DNA of 64,000 bases from contig QLIY01000355.1 in NCBI GenBank assembly GCA_003260075.1, positions 1-64,000 on the forward strand. The letters run 5' to 3'. Numbering within the stretch: position 1 is the stretch's first letter; each line of letters starts with the position of its first letter. The DNA is from Phallusia mammillata. Its lineage: Eukaryota; Chordata; Ascidiacea; Phlebobranchia; Ascidiidae. Under the pieces are notes generated by a model that worked only from the letters and a program-made list of their open reading frames with translations, made no database searches and was not told where the DNA came from. Shown here in pieces: positions 23,601 to 35,174 of the stretch. Position numbers and translations under genes: made by a program.

Positions 23601-26438
23601 GAAATACTAAGGTAATAAAGGGTTCTAAGTGTATGAGCCTAAACTACCATCAAATTTGTTTCTACTACAAGCACATTTTAAAACAAGCTCTGGCGGTGTG
23701 GGAAAAATAAGTTAACACTGTTTTAAAGAGTTATTTTATGTTAGAAATCAAAGTATTGATACAAAGCAATGAAGCACATACCAGGAGGTGCGCATAAGAT
23801 ACAATTGTTTTCTTGTAAAGCAGCATTGACCAAAACCTTCTGATACCCGCGCAGTTGAAAGTCTGACTCATTGCTGGGTTCATTGACTTCCTCTGTCTCT
23901 GCTGAACATCAAAACAAAAAAGCAAGTTTTAAATCTGAACTAAAAACAATTTTTCATACAAATTAACTCTTGGATAAACTTAACAAGAGAAGCACTGGCA
24001 GTATCTATGGTGTTTGGTAAACTTGTCATGAAGCTAAAAGCATTTACAGAATGCAAATACACATAGACCTACAATCAGCTTGACTTTCTTCAACATCTGA
24101 TTTAAATGAGTTTTCTGATTGATTTAGGTTTTCCTGCCTATTTAATATTTCGGACTCATTTGCAATTGATTCATCTTCTGATTGTGGTTCCTGGCAATAA
24201 CAAAGTGGTATATTAACTTCCTGGAATGATCTACATTTCTCCCGCTTTTGAAAACTCCATTGCAACAACAAATTATATTTAAATTTATATTGGTTGAAAT
24301 ACTGATACTTGTTGTTATGGTACACACTTATACTTCTGTGCAAATTTTCTTTCGGCAAACCTGACCAAAACATAAAAAAATGATATTTACCTGTTGTTCT
24401 GCAAGTGAATTGTGCTCCGCAAACTCATCATTTTTAGCTTGAAAATATGGGACCACCGTTTCTCCATGGAGTGTAACAAACTCTGGAGGAATTGCTCCCT
24501 ACAAAGCAACCATATGTAATAACATATTACCAGTTGTCCAAACAGTTTATCCTTCTCTCTAAAACCCCAGTGTACAACTCTTTGCAGATTATACATACAC
24601 ACAAACATATACATGTGTGTGTAGAAATACATATTAATATCAGCATTACCAAAAGTGCTTTTGTTTATAAATTCAACTTAAATCAAAATTAAACTAAACC
24701 CAACTCAAGTTGTGCTTTAAAACAAAAGATGTACCTCAGTTTTATCTTGTGAGGAAGAGGCCACCTCTTCTACATGACCAACTTTATGATGAGATGTTGT
24801 TGCATTTTCTTCTGCTCCACCTGATGTACTTTTCAGTGCCCCTGTAGGATGATCATTTTCATCCTGATCAAAGCCTTTGCAAAAGTTTGGTAGAATAAAA
24901 AGAAGAAAATACGATATTAAGTACAGTTTATTTCATTTAGCTTTAGCAATGAAAAATGTAGTGACTAAGCATATATAAAGCAAATCAGTAGTATGTTTTT
25001 GTTTCATGTAAAAAAGCTTAAATAGTGTAACAGTAAATTTTATTGGACACTAAATTTGTCATCAACCGGGAAACAACATAGTTGCTGCAATTCAAGGGCA
25101 ATTTTAATTTGTTTAAAACCTCGTTTGTGATTTAATAATGTTACATTTGATTTTTGCAATGTTGGCCAAGTAAAAATCTACCCATACATGCTTGCAAATT
25201 GTTTTCATCAAATAGCGTTTAAAGTGCAAATCAACTTATTACAATTTAGGTCAAAAATGTCTAGAAGTTGGTTGAACATTTATGAATACAAACCACATGC
25301 GTAGGCTAAATTGAGATAGGTTTATATTACATAAAAATATAACATTAAACAAGCATAAAACAAATAAATTGACTTGCCAACATCAAAGTATTCCTGAAGA
25401 GCATGAGCAATCTGGCCACCATGAGTTTTCCTTAGTCCATGTTTCTTAACAAAGTCGAACATTTCCCTTTTCCAGACTGGGTTTTTGCAAGGTAGGATCT
25501 TAAAAATCTTCCAAAGACCATATATGTTTCCCTTGGTTTCCAAAATAGCATTAATTTGACCCCTAAAAACATGAGTTAACAGGTCCAAAAATTTACCAAT
25601 GGGTCATTGTTTGAAATACACAAACAAATACACAAAACAAATAAGTGTTTTATGTCTAGTATATTCTGTTAAAATAATGTAGCTATCCTTAAACTTTTTA
25701 ATTTATTGGGTTAAAATGATATATTCTTGAAACAGTTTTAACCTTTCTTCAGGAGAAAAAAAGTCATTTAATGATTCAATAAACTCTCTTCCATCAATAT
25801 AGTGCAGTTCAGGTTTTAATTTGTGCATAACCCTTTTAATGGCGTCAATGTTTTCTACATGGTGAATATACTCTGATAAATCAGATTTTTCCTTCTCAAA
25901 CACCAAATCATAAAGCCATTTTTGTTCTGAAACAAATAAAAACAACAGTTAAAATCATTTGCAGTTGTTATGTGCTGTCTAAAATCATCAAATGTTGTTT
26001 CATAACATAAATGTGTTATTGTGTATTCCATAAATAATACTCAGACTACAGCATATTACAAAATTTTACCTGGGCACTTTTCCCATGCTTCTTTAAACTC
26101 ATTAAATATATCCTTTAATTCCGATTTCAACAAACTTTCCAGCAATATATCAACCTGCTCTCTTTGACTTTTTTTCACTTCACAATCACAAAGACGCTCA
26201 TGCACTAAACAACAAAGTTCACAGTTAATATCACAAATATTTTGCAAATTTATAATTTTTTACACACCACAAGGGTTTTGCTGATTCAGAATATTTTTAT
26301 TATTTTAATTTAAGCAACGCTATAATTATTAGTACCTTCGCGAAAACTTGCCATGTTTAGACATAATGGCACAGGAAAAAGAAAGTTTTGAAACACCTTT
26401 TCCCAAAAACGTACGAAATCTTTTTGTTTTGGGTCCAT
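15853..26438 (-). CDS. RIG-I-like receptor A (CARD-like, DECH helicase, RNA-binding CTD)
   Basis: Complete 21-exon model, about 1048 aa. Exons: 26438-26336, 26204-26070, 25926-25743, 25562-25378, 24874-24735, 24498-24391, 24190-24073, 23901-23782, 23061-22914, 22833-22731, 22554-22390, 22250-22079, 20872-20777, 20513-20344, 20241-20097, 19687-19530, 19209-19125, 17907-17737, 17260-17100, 16481-16333, 16183-15853. Residues 1-200 form a two-part CARD-like helical region and 200-335 a polar linker. The helicase follows: FQLRGYQ, Walker A APPGSGKT (about 363), FAPSVALV (Ia), DECHH (about 470), LTATLGVG (III), GEGLDV (V), QTRGR (VI). The CTD has CRKC (about 925) and CKKC (about 980) and ends at the TAA/TAG-type stop near 15853. 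By family knowledge it is a cytosolic dsRNA sensor. The start was set by homology with receptors B and C (MDPKQ against MDEKQ/MDEKL); a later Met would cut the first helix. The donor of exon 4 is GC (G|GCAAGT). Confidence 0.9.
16618..16994. mobile_element. MITE with 11-bp target duplication
   Basis: This 377-bp element has ends CAGGGTTGCCAT and ATGGCAACCCTG. It is flanked by a perfect 11-base repeat, GATATAATAAT (16607-16617 and 16995-17005). The length is unlike the usual 8 bp of hAT elements, although part of the match may be chance in AT-rich DNA. It sits in the receptor A intron between exons 19 and 20. A related, eroded copy with a poly-G block inside lies at about 33009-33304. Confidence 0.75.
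18196..19081. mobile_element. hAT-type element, host of a nested MITE
   Basis: The ends are CAGGGGTCTC and, inverted, GAGACTCCTG. The flanking repeats are CTTTAGCC (18188-18195) and CTTTCGCC (19082-19089), 7 of 8 identical. The second element at 18554-18941 lies within it, so this one was here first. Both are in the receptor A intron between exons 17 and 18. Confidence 0.7.
18554..18941. mobile_element. Nested hAT-type MITE
   Basis: The ends are CAGTGGTTTCAAAACC and GGTTTGAAAAGAGCTG. The flanks are GCCTAGAA and GCCTAGTG (6 of 8). Internal similarity (GTGACATCAC, then ACAATTG) links it to the element at 45141-45561. Confidence 0.6.
20570..20648. other. Long poly-G block in receptor A intron
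   Basis: There are 79 consecutive G between exons 13 and 14 of receptor A. The reading phase still closes across the intron, so no exon appears lost. Confidence 0.7.
20909..21630. mobile_element. hAT-type MITE, 722 bp
   Basis: The ends are TAGGGCTGTTATCAAA and the inverse TTTGATAACAACCCTA. The perfect 8-bp target duplication is CCTAAGTT (20901-20908 and 21631-21638). The body is very AT-rich, with repeated AAATAATCAAATAAT motifs in both orientations near the two ends, so it could fold into a long hairpin. It lies in the receptor A intron between exons 12 and 13. Confidence 0.85.
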
Positions 26439-27457
26439 TTAGGCTTCTTTAACAAAATTCCTAGACGAAATTTACAGAACATCCGCGCCAACGCCCGATT
26501 AGTGGTGTTTTCACTGTTTTGCTTGCACACGAATGTTTTCTTTTCATTTAGGGAGATCCCCGCAATCGATCTTTTTGGTTCAACGCATATCCCAAATTAA
26601 CCTGCTAGAATTTTCAACCACTTTACCGCGGCAGACTGGTTTGCGGTAAATAATGTAGATGTAGGTAACCAAGCAAGGCATTCCTCCTGAAGATCTGTTT
26701 GCATTTTATGCTATATTGATGCACCCAAATTACCTCTAAAAGTTGGGCCCAAAATTTAAAATTTAGGCAAACGGCCGAATCTAGCCAAAACCCCAAAACC
26801 TGTCATGATGACGGGCGTCCCACGATGTTAGTGCAAATATAAAGTCAAACAGTCGCAATTTTCAAGGCAACAGGGTTATGGCAAATTGGCGAGTCCATGA
26901 AATTGTGCATAATAGGAAAATTTTAAAGAAACGTTTCGTCCACCAGCTTGTTACTCCAGCCATTATTATCACCCTGGCTTTTGATCTATGACGCGTTATC
27001 GCTGTTTTTTAATGATTGTTGGACGTGCTAAATTGTCTCACACCGTGATGCACCACTAGTTTTTACCGTCTAAATTGTTAACCCGACTAAATAAATTTTA
27101 CTGTTCACTTTTAGATCAGATAAACCTTATCAATTTAGCTTATTTCCCGGAGTATTGTTTAAAGCTTTCGTGCTGTTTGCATGTAAATTTACTAAAAAAA
27201 CTGTTTTGTGTAAGAGTTTTTTGTGGACATAAATTCATTGTGTTACAACTGTGTTGCAGAATGTTGTTGTTGCAGAAACATCGGCTATTTGTTGCGTCGC
27301 TGGTGATTAATCTAATCACATCCTTAAGACGTCCCTTTGTTACAAAACGATGTAGGCTATATGCGAAACGCAACATATATATTGCCTGTTGGTTGCTCAC
27401 TGCATGTTGTGAATGGTTACAAATCATTTAGTTTAAAATTCGGCTAATCGTTGAAAC
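26439..27457. promoter_or_regulatory. Shared upstream region of receptor A and the CUB gene
   Basis: About 1 kb separates two divergent start codons: receptor A (26438, minus) and the CUB gene (27458, plus). It should hold both promoters. I see no clear TATA box or coding exon; the 118-codon plus-strand frame at 27075-27431 has no recognisable homology. Confidence 0.4.
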
Positions 27458-29815
27458 ATGTTCTTTACAAAATGGGGCTCGTTGTTCGTTGTTTTCACTA
27501 TTCTTGCAACACACCAAGGTAATGAAATAAACTTAGCCCTACTTTATTTTAAAGCATATAATTGTTTTTCACTATTTCAGTAAATGGGATTTGTAACAAC
27601 CAACAAATTTCCAGCAATAGCGGTACAATTCAAATCGACAGCAATTGTATTTTTGCTGCTATTATTATTATGAGCGATGCTCCCTCGACCATTTACTAGT
27701 CAAATGGATATATTGAATCTGACGCCCATTGGGAGGTAAAAAAATCGTACTGTATTTGAGTTGCGTTAAGGTACTTTTAACAAGCATTTTAAGTCTTAAT
27801 TTAGTTTTTTACTATGGCCAATTACAGTCGTTGTGAATCTTTTGGCAAAACGAATAACATACATACAATGTGACTGCTTAGGGTGCGCAAAAAAGTAAGT
27901 TTGGGTCATTGTGGATAAACACGATTAATCGACTTCGATTAACTTATATAGTCGTGTTTTCTATTGACCAGTATCCGTTATGAATTTTTTTGTTCTAAAA
28001 TTTGCTTTGTTTTGTGGTCGTACAGGTTTATGATGGTGTAAGCACCGTTGAAACGCTGCTCGGTACGTTTACTGGCAATGGGGCGGCGGTCGGTGGTGTT
28101 CTATCAAATAGTAGCAATCTTTTGCTGTTTTGCACCAATACTACAATCAACGAATTAACGGTAGAGCTACTAACACCATAACGAGAATCCGAACATCGCT
28201 TTCACAAGGGGGCGTAAAGAGCTGAATTTTTATTTAGCGGCTATAAATGGGTTGGGTTGGGAAATAATTACATAAAATTTTTGCATTAGTAACTAATTTT
28301 TTGGGTTAGTTTTATTGAATTTTAAGTGCTAATACCTTACCCCGACCCTAATAGCCCTAACCGTGAACATTTTTGGAGATACAACCAACCACATTTGGGT
28401 GTGTGATTCTCGTTATGGTGTTAGTAGCTCTACCCGAATAACCTGGAGGTACCAGACAAAAGGTATTGATTGGAGAACTTTGATTAAGTTCTGCGCTTGT
28501 CAACCACTAAAGAACATTTGTACATAGGCATTAGCAATGTTAAAATTCCTTTGCCAATATCTCTGGATCCGCGCACGGACGCCAGTTTGAGAATCGCTGT
28601 TCTAAAAAGTGTTTTATACTGCACAATTTTTCAACATGTTAACAGAGGGTGACGAATGTGGGTCTACACACAGTGAAGAATTCAATACCATTACGTTAGG
28701 ACCACCGCTGCCACGTGGATCATATTGCATTTGGACATTTCAGGCAGCTGAGGAATGTAGTTTTCGTTTCGACGTGAAGGCTTTGTTGGCGCCGGGAGAC
28801 TTTATTTTTGTAAGTTTTGACGAGCTCTTCGTGTGCGCACGTTGTATAAATAAAAATATACCAAACATTTCGGTTGTCGCTAAATGGCCAAGTGGTTTCT
28901 CTTAATTTATCTTGTTGATTTTAATCCTCTTGTCTTAAAAGCCTGTATTTACCTTAAAAAAACTTGAGCGGCATTGCTTCAACTGAGTAAATCTTGACTT
29001 GACTTGAATAACCAGCTACATGGAAGCCGAAAAACTCCAATAAAGAGTTACCACTCATTTGAGCATAATACAATCAGGCGTGGCTTTCCTAAAGAAGATA
29101 AAAATGAAACAAACAAACAAACTTAAACCACAAGGTATAACTTAACATTTGCGTTTCTGGATTTTCAGATAAACTGGCCCGAAGAAGTCTCAGGTATACT
29201 TGGGCCACCAGCGAAGTTTGGTACGCTTAACAGTCCTGCAATTATGGACACTTGGAATAATGGAGGCAATATAGTGCGACTTATGTACATGAGTGACTTG
29301 ATCGATGGATCTGGAACACAAGATCATAACATGGCAGTATGTGACCAGAGGTGAGTGTTAATCAATTTGTCGTCACGAAACACCTATGAAGGTGCGATTT
29401 TGTTAAAATTTGTGTGTATAAAATAAGTTCATCTGATCCAGTCTATAAAGAACTATTTACCATCATTTTGACTTTGACATTGAGCTTTGTTGAAAACACG
29501 TATTTGATTTTCAAGTATTTATAGTCTCACTAAAAATATCTATTACAGAGACAAAACATTTGCAAAAGACAATGTTTAAAAAATACTTAAAGAAAAAATA
29601 GCATTCTTTCGTGTCGTGCCTACTTCGCTTATCATTTTCTAAAAAAAGCGAAGAGAGCATGATCAATTTGTGTTCTACATTGTTTGTTTGATTAATTGCT
29701 TTCTAATGTTGATGTCCCTAAATAATAACTGTTGTTGCTTTTCAGTTTGTCCTCCCCCTCCTCCATCGCCTCTGTACTGACCCAGTGGGTAGACAATAAA
29801 AACACTGCCGTATAG
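27458..29815 (+). pseudogene. Secreted CUB-domain gene, broken in this copy
   Basis: Exons: 27458-27518 (signal peptide, MFFTKWGSLFVVFTILA), 27581-27735, 28026-28159 joined to 28443-28462 once the MITE and one target copy are ignored, 28646-28809 and 29169-29350. A possible last exon is 29746-29815. Two CUB-like modules are suggested by VYDGVSTVETLLGTF with SNSSNLLLF, and by CGSTHSEEF, SYCIWTF and FRFDVK. CUB proteins are extracellular and often act in development or immunity. Two lesions are visible: an in-frame TAG at 27697-27699, and a 275-bp MITE (28160-28434) inside exon 3. Without the insertion the phases of exons 3 and 4 join exactly. It may be a null allele or a true pseudogene; a sequencing error at the TAG cannot be excluded. 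The last exon is weakly supported. Confidence 0.65.
28160..28434. mobile_element. MITE inserted in a CUB exon
   Basis: This 275-bp element has nearly perfect inverted ends of about 30 bp (GGTAGAGCTACTAACACCAT and its inverse). The flanks are CGAATTAAC (28151-28159) and CGAATAAC (28435-28442), an 8-9 bp duplication with one indel. It has no coding capacity. Confidence 0.8.
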
Positions 29816-29862
29816 CTGACTCTAATAATTAAACTATCGCTACCTAAACAAACAACAAGACG

Positions 29863-29863
<1 letters not shown>

Positions 29864-29915
<52 letters not shown>
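29864..29915. other. Long poly-G block
   Basis: There are 52 consecutive G just beyond the CUB gene; downstream exons of that gene could be hidden here. Confidence 0.65.
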
Positions 29916-29916
<1 letters not shown>

Positions 29917-30006
29917 CACAGTCAATGAAGTCAGATCACTGGCGTGAACCAAGCGTTTTACATGGACTTTGTGTGAACTAGAAACAGGGAAAGAAAGCAC
30001 ATACAA

Positions 30007-30386
30007 TAGGCCTACCATATTTTCATCAAAAAGGGGGTCACATTCCCGAGAATATTAAGTTAATTAATATTATTAACAGTTACTTTTGTGCACAAGATAA
30101 TGAAGGCACAAGATTATTGACGAATTTCACGCAGTCAATTATTATAGTCCAATTTGGATGAAGTATAACTTACTATAAATTGTGAATTTCAATTAGCAAG
30201 TACCACAACTCGCACTGTTTGGCCAGTTTCAAAGGCACAATTATTATTTAGGTATTTACTAAATAGTAAATACAGAAAATTCAAAAAGGAGGACATTTGG
30301 GTATTTTTTATTGTCCTTGAAAGACATCTTGGTTTTTGTTAAAAAGGAGGACATGTCCTCCAAAACGAGGACGTATGGTAGGCCTA
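30007..30386. mobile_element. MITE with TAGGCCTACCATA ends
   Basis: This 380-bp element has 13-bp inverted ends TAGGCCTACCATA. The flanking repeats are ACATACAA (29999-30006) and ACATACGA (30387-30394), 7 of 8 identical. It lies between the CUB gene and the 3' end of receptor B. Nothing else is recognisable between 30387 and 30932. Confidence 0.75.
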
Positions 30387-30932
30387 ACATACGAGTAAAT
30401 TCTCGCTGTAACAACAACCCTGTGCTTAATAGGCACTCGATAAGTAATTAAGCTGCTAAAATCTATTAGGAAAAGAAATGTGTAGGTTTATTTTTACCCT
30501 GGTTTGGTGTGTCTCTCGAAAGCACGATTCTAATTTCTTTTTTTATGATTGAAATTTAGACTCCAAACAACCAGATGCGTTTAACGTCCAAAATAATACA
30601 ACGTTTTCACACTTTAACGCCAATTCTAATCAACAAACCAGCTTAAATAGAGGTAATTTATTATTTACATGAAGTAGTCTCCGATTTTTCTCATTGGTAG
30701 CCTATATACATTGAACTAATGTAGAGCACAAGTTAGCGTCCGTAAAAAATCACCACATATAAAAATACAATTTGTAAGTGCAGATTCTTTGATCAAATCA
30801 TTCTTGCTTGCATTTATGCTTTGATCAGGTAAAGGCAGATCACAAAACATAATGGGAATCAAATCTACAACTATAAGAAGTGCTAAATTGAAATGAATAA
30901 AAACTTTACAAACAAACAGTCACATTACATCA

Positions 30933-32494
30933 TCACACATTTTGTTCTTCTGTTGTATCCTGAGAAGGCATTTCAACAAGGTATTCAAGCCTTGCAATGG
31001 GTGGTTCAAACAAAGCATATTGCCATTGCCTTGGAAGCTGAACTAGTTTAGGTTTGTCTGGATCTACAAATCTAAATCCATCAATTTTCATTAGAGGGTA
31101 TTTCAAAAGTTGTCTCCATTCTGCTATAATACCCCATGGTGGGGGGGGGGTTGAGAGGGTATGTCAACAAGGTCTTCAAGCCTTGCAATGGGTGGTTCAA
31201 ACAAAGCATATTGAACTAGTTTAGGGTTGTCTGGATCTACAATTCTAAATCCATCAATTTTCATAAGAGGGTATTTCAAAAGTTGTCTCCATTCTGCTAT
31301 AATACCCCATGGTTTACCACATGCAGCGCAAGCAATTTTATTCTTTTTGTTCCAGTTAGGGCCCATTGGTTGAATTTTTGGGTGCTCCACAGCTATGTAT
31401 TTGGTTTTAAACTCTTCAGAAATGTTGATGTATTTTGCACCTTTCCTTTTTAACAGTAAATTAAAATGTTAACTACAATGTGTTCTCATAAATACCACGG
31501 ACCAACATTTTTAGTCACAAATTTAACAATAGTCCTACTGTTTAACAATAGTCACAAATGAAATAAGTAAATAAAAGGTGATATTTGTTTAGATATATTG
31601 AACAAGGGGGGGGGGGACAGTAAATCAGAATGTAAACTACAATGTTGTCTCTTAATACCACAGACCAACATTTTTTTTTTTTTTGGTCACAAATTTAACA
31701 ATAGTCCTACCGGTATTTGATACATGAAATAAGTAAATAAAAGGTGATATTTGTTTAGATATATTGAACAAAAATGTTAGACTTACGACTTATCCACAGG
31801 ACTATCCCCATCAAAGACACGTCTGAAAAAGAAAAAAGGAAACCAGTTTTGGAAAAGACATGATGTGATGTTTAACAACATAAACTAGGATTAGATAGAC
31901 ATTTACTCAAGTGTATTGGTGCTGCCAAGAGATGGGCATTGGTAAACATACTACCATATTACCATAAACACAGCTAAATATTTTTGAAAAAAAAAATATA
32001 AGCCACACAGAAATTTCTGAGAAATGACATGATACAATTTTTTGCCTACCTAACATCATTTGATGAACAAACATGTACCCTGCATTTTCTGCACTCAATG
32101 CGATATTCCTTTTGGTTAACTTGCTGCTCTTTCTTTTTCATTTTCAGAGCAATTCTGTACTGTATATCTTCAGCAAGAATGCATTTTTGTATTTTTTTTA
32201 GCTGAAAATCATAATTACAATAAAAAATCAGAAAGTGGCTTTCTAATATACTTCCATATTATATATATTCTATATCATATTTACCAATTTACGTTACACA
32301 TAATTTGATCTACACATATAATTTCTTTGCAAGCAAAAACCAATGGGTCCCGACATGCGTGTTAGTGCGGATTTGCGGTAAATGAATGTTAGATTCTAAG
32401 GAAATCTGTATTTTTTGCTAATCCATTTAAACTACCCAAGCAAACTTGTGTAGAAAATGTTTGAATCGATTACACCATATCACATTGCAGGCTA

Positions 32495-32566
<72 letters not shown>

Positions 32567-33088
32567 ACTCTTTTTTCGCATCTGTGTGAAAACAAAGTGC
32601 GAAACAAAAAAAGGTTGTCTGCAATTTCACAGTTTTGTTTCAGCAATATCACTATGCTGTAAATCAGTGAATCACTCCCCTGGGTACATAGTGATATAGC
32701 ATTAAACTCCATCAGAAGATTTAGCAAACGTTTTAACACAATAATAACTCACCACACATTTCAAAATAATTTTGCGTGGTATTGAATGTTTGCAAATATG
32801 TTTTGTCAACTGGTTAATTGCTTATGAAAGAAAACAAACAATGTAAGTGCATCACTTACAAGACTTTCCGTTTTCTAGAAATAAAATATTTTCTATAGCA
32901 TTTAGAAATGCATTACCTCAAAAATGTTGAAACATTGTGAAATTACATAGTGACATCTTATAGCCAATAACCTTAAAATATTTGCTAGCTTATTTCAGAG
33001 CCTATATGCAGGGTTGCCATCAACATGGACCCTAAAATTATGACAACTTTTTTCATGGCATATAACATGCTATTATTTTAGCCGAAAA

Positions 33089-33186
<98 letters not shown>

Positions 33187-35077
33187 GTAATTGTTGAAAA
33201 TAAGACAAACCAGGGGATCAAGTCAAAAGGACATAAATTTTTCTAGGACATGGCCCTTCAAAATAATGACAAATCTTGCAAATAAGGACAGTATGGCAAC
33301 CATGTCTATATAGTCACCTTCTCAGTGTACCCGACTTTATTGGTTGTATATTCACGCTGTACAGCTTTTGTTGCTTTTTCCATCACCATAACTTTGTACA
33401 TATTTTTCTCATCTTTCTTTTGTACTTCAGCAGTGGAAAGTTTCACCACTTGACCATTTTTATCTCTTACTCTCCCTGTTTGACAAAATGTTTCACAGAA
33501 CTTTGTGATATGGCAATGTAGGTTTGAGGTAAAATGTTTTTTTTTAAATTTAACACAGAACTCATTGTAGTAACAGTTGCATTTGACAAGGTATGCACTG
33601 GATACGTGTTTTTTATGCAACAATATTTAGCTCCACAAGTTACAAATGGGTTAAAAACAATACCTGCTTGTTGCACCAATCCAATTTCATTTTTGCTATA
33701 ATCATAGCAGAGAACCATGTTACAGTTTGACACATCAATGCCTTCTCCTGTTGCTTCACTGGTGCAGACTAAAATTTTGTGTCTGCCTTGTTGAAATCCA
33801 TCCATTACTATCTGCTGCTTTTTTTCATCCATTGCTTAATATTAAACAAATATTTAATTGTTACAAATGTGTATTTGTATGTGTAACATTTTTAGTGGGT
33901 AATTACCAACATCATCTTGGTTTTTTTGGGCAACTCCCACAAGATATTCTGCTTTGTATTGCTTTAAGTCGTCATTGTCATTTATCCATCTCTGCAATGT
34001 AGCAAAATGCAGCAACTTCCTTTTTTACAAAATGCAAACGTATTGGGGTACCTTGATTGCAACTGTTTGAGATCTTTCTTCAACCATTACCATTACTCTT
34101 GATTCAGCAAATAAGTCAAACTGATTAACAATCTGATGTTTAATTAGTTCCAAGTATTGGTTCTGACATTCTGGCAGAGTGCTTAGTTCTTTCAATTCGG
34201 GAATAATATCTACCAAAAGTATTCAAAGATTTATACCAGAAGGATGCATTACCCATTTGCACATACACTATGACCTTTTGCAAAAATGTTAAAGGCTACA
34301 GTGAACAAAACATCAATCAACAAACCAAAACAGCATATGTATAAACATAATCCAATTCAGACATTGTTAAAAAACTACATATTTTATGGAGTTGTTTAGG
34401 TAAATGTTGTAGCTACAGGCAGTGGTGGGATTCAAATTTTTTGTCAGCTGGTTCTGTCACAAAAGTCATATTTTTCAGCCGGTTCTGTTACAAAAGATCC
34501 ATTGACAGTAACCAGTAATGCTAACCGGTTCGCTGATCTCATAAAAAGTCAATTGACAGTAACCAGTAATGCTAACTGGTTCGCTGATCTCATAAAATTT
34601 CGAGTGGACGGTTCTATAGAACCGGTACGAACCGGCTGAATCCCAACAGTGTTTGTATTTAGTAATTATTATCACAGACAGTCATTTAGAACCGGTGCCG
34701 GATAAATCCCCTCACTGGCTACAGGATAAAACACAACAATCAATAAACTAAAATCGCATGTTCTATAAACTGATTGCATACAGTTCGAACATTGTTTAAA
34801 CAATCATCTACTTTGGGAGCTAACAGCCCAAACTAATAAAATACCAAACCCAAACTATAGTAATACTAAGTTTTGTCCCAATTTAGTAACTGTTCAAAAG
34901 TTTTGATGAGACCCACAACTACATAAAAGTAAGCACAACCTTTCAGCATTTCAAAAAGTGTCTCTTCTGTTCCATTTTCAACCTTCCCTGTCCGCTCTTC
35001 TCTCTCTTCTAGGTATTTCCTTAACAAGTTTAGGCAATCAAAAGGTGTCAACTTGTACTGTTTGTCCAGGGCCTTGT

Positions 35078-35174
<97 letters not shown>

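Noticed and set aside
27075..27431. Frames on both strands upstream of the CUB gene
   Set aside because: There is no recognisable domain, no splice context and biased composition. It is more likely promoter or UTR sequence.
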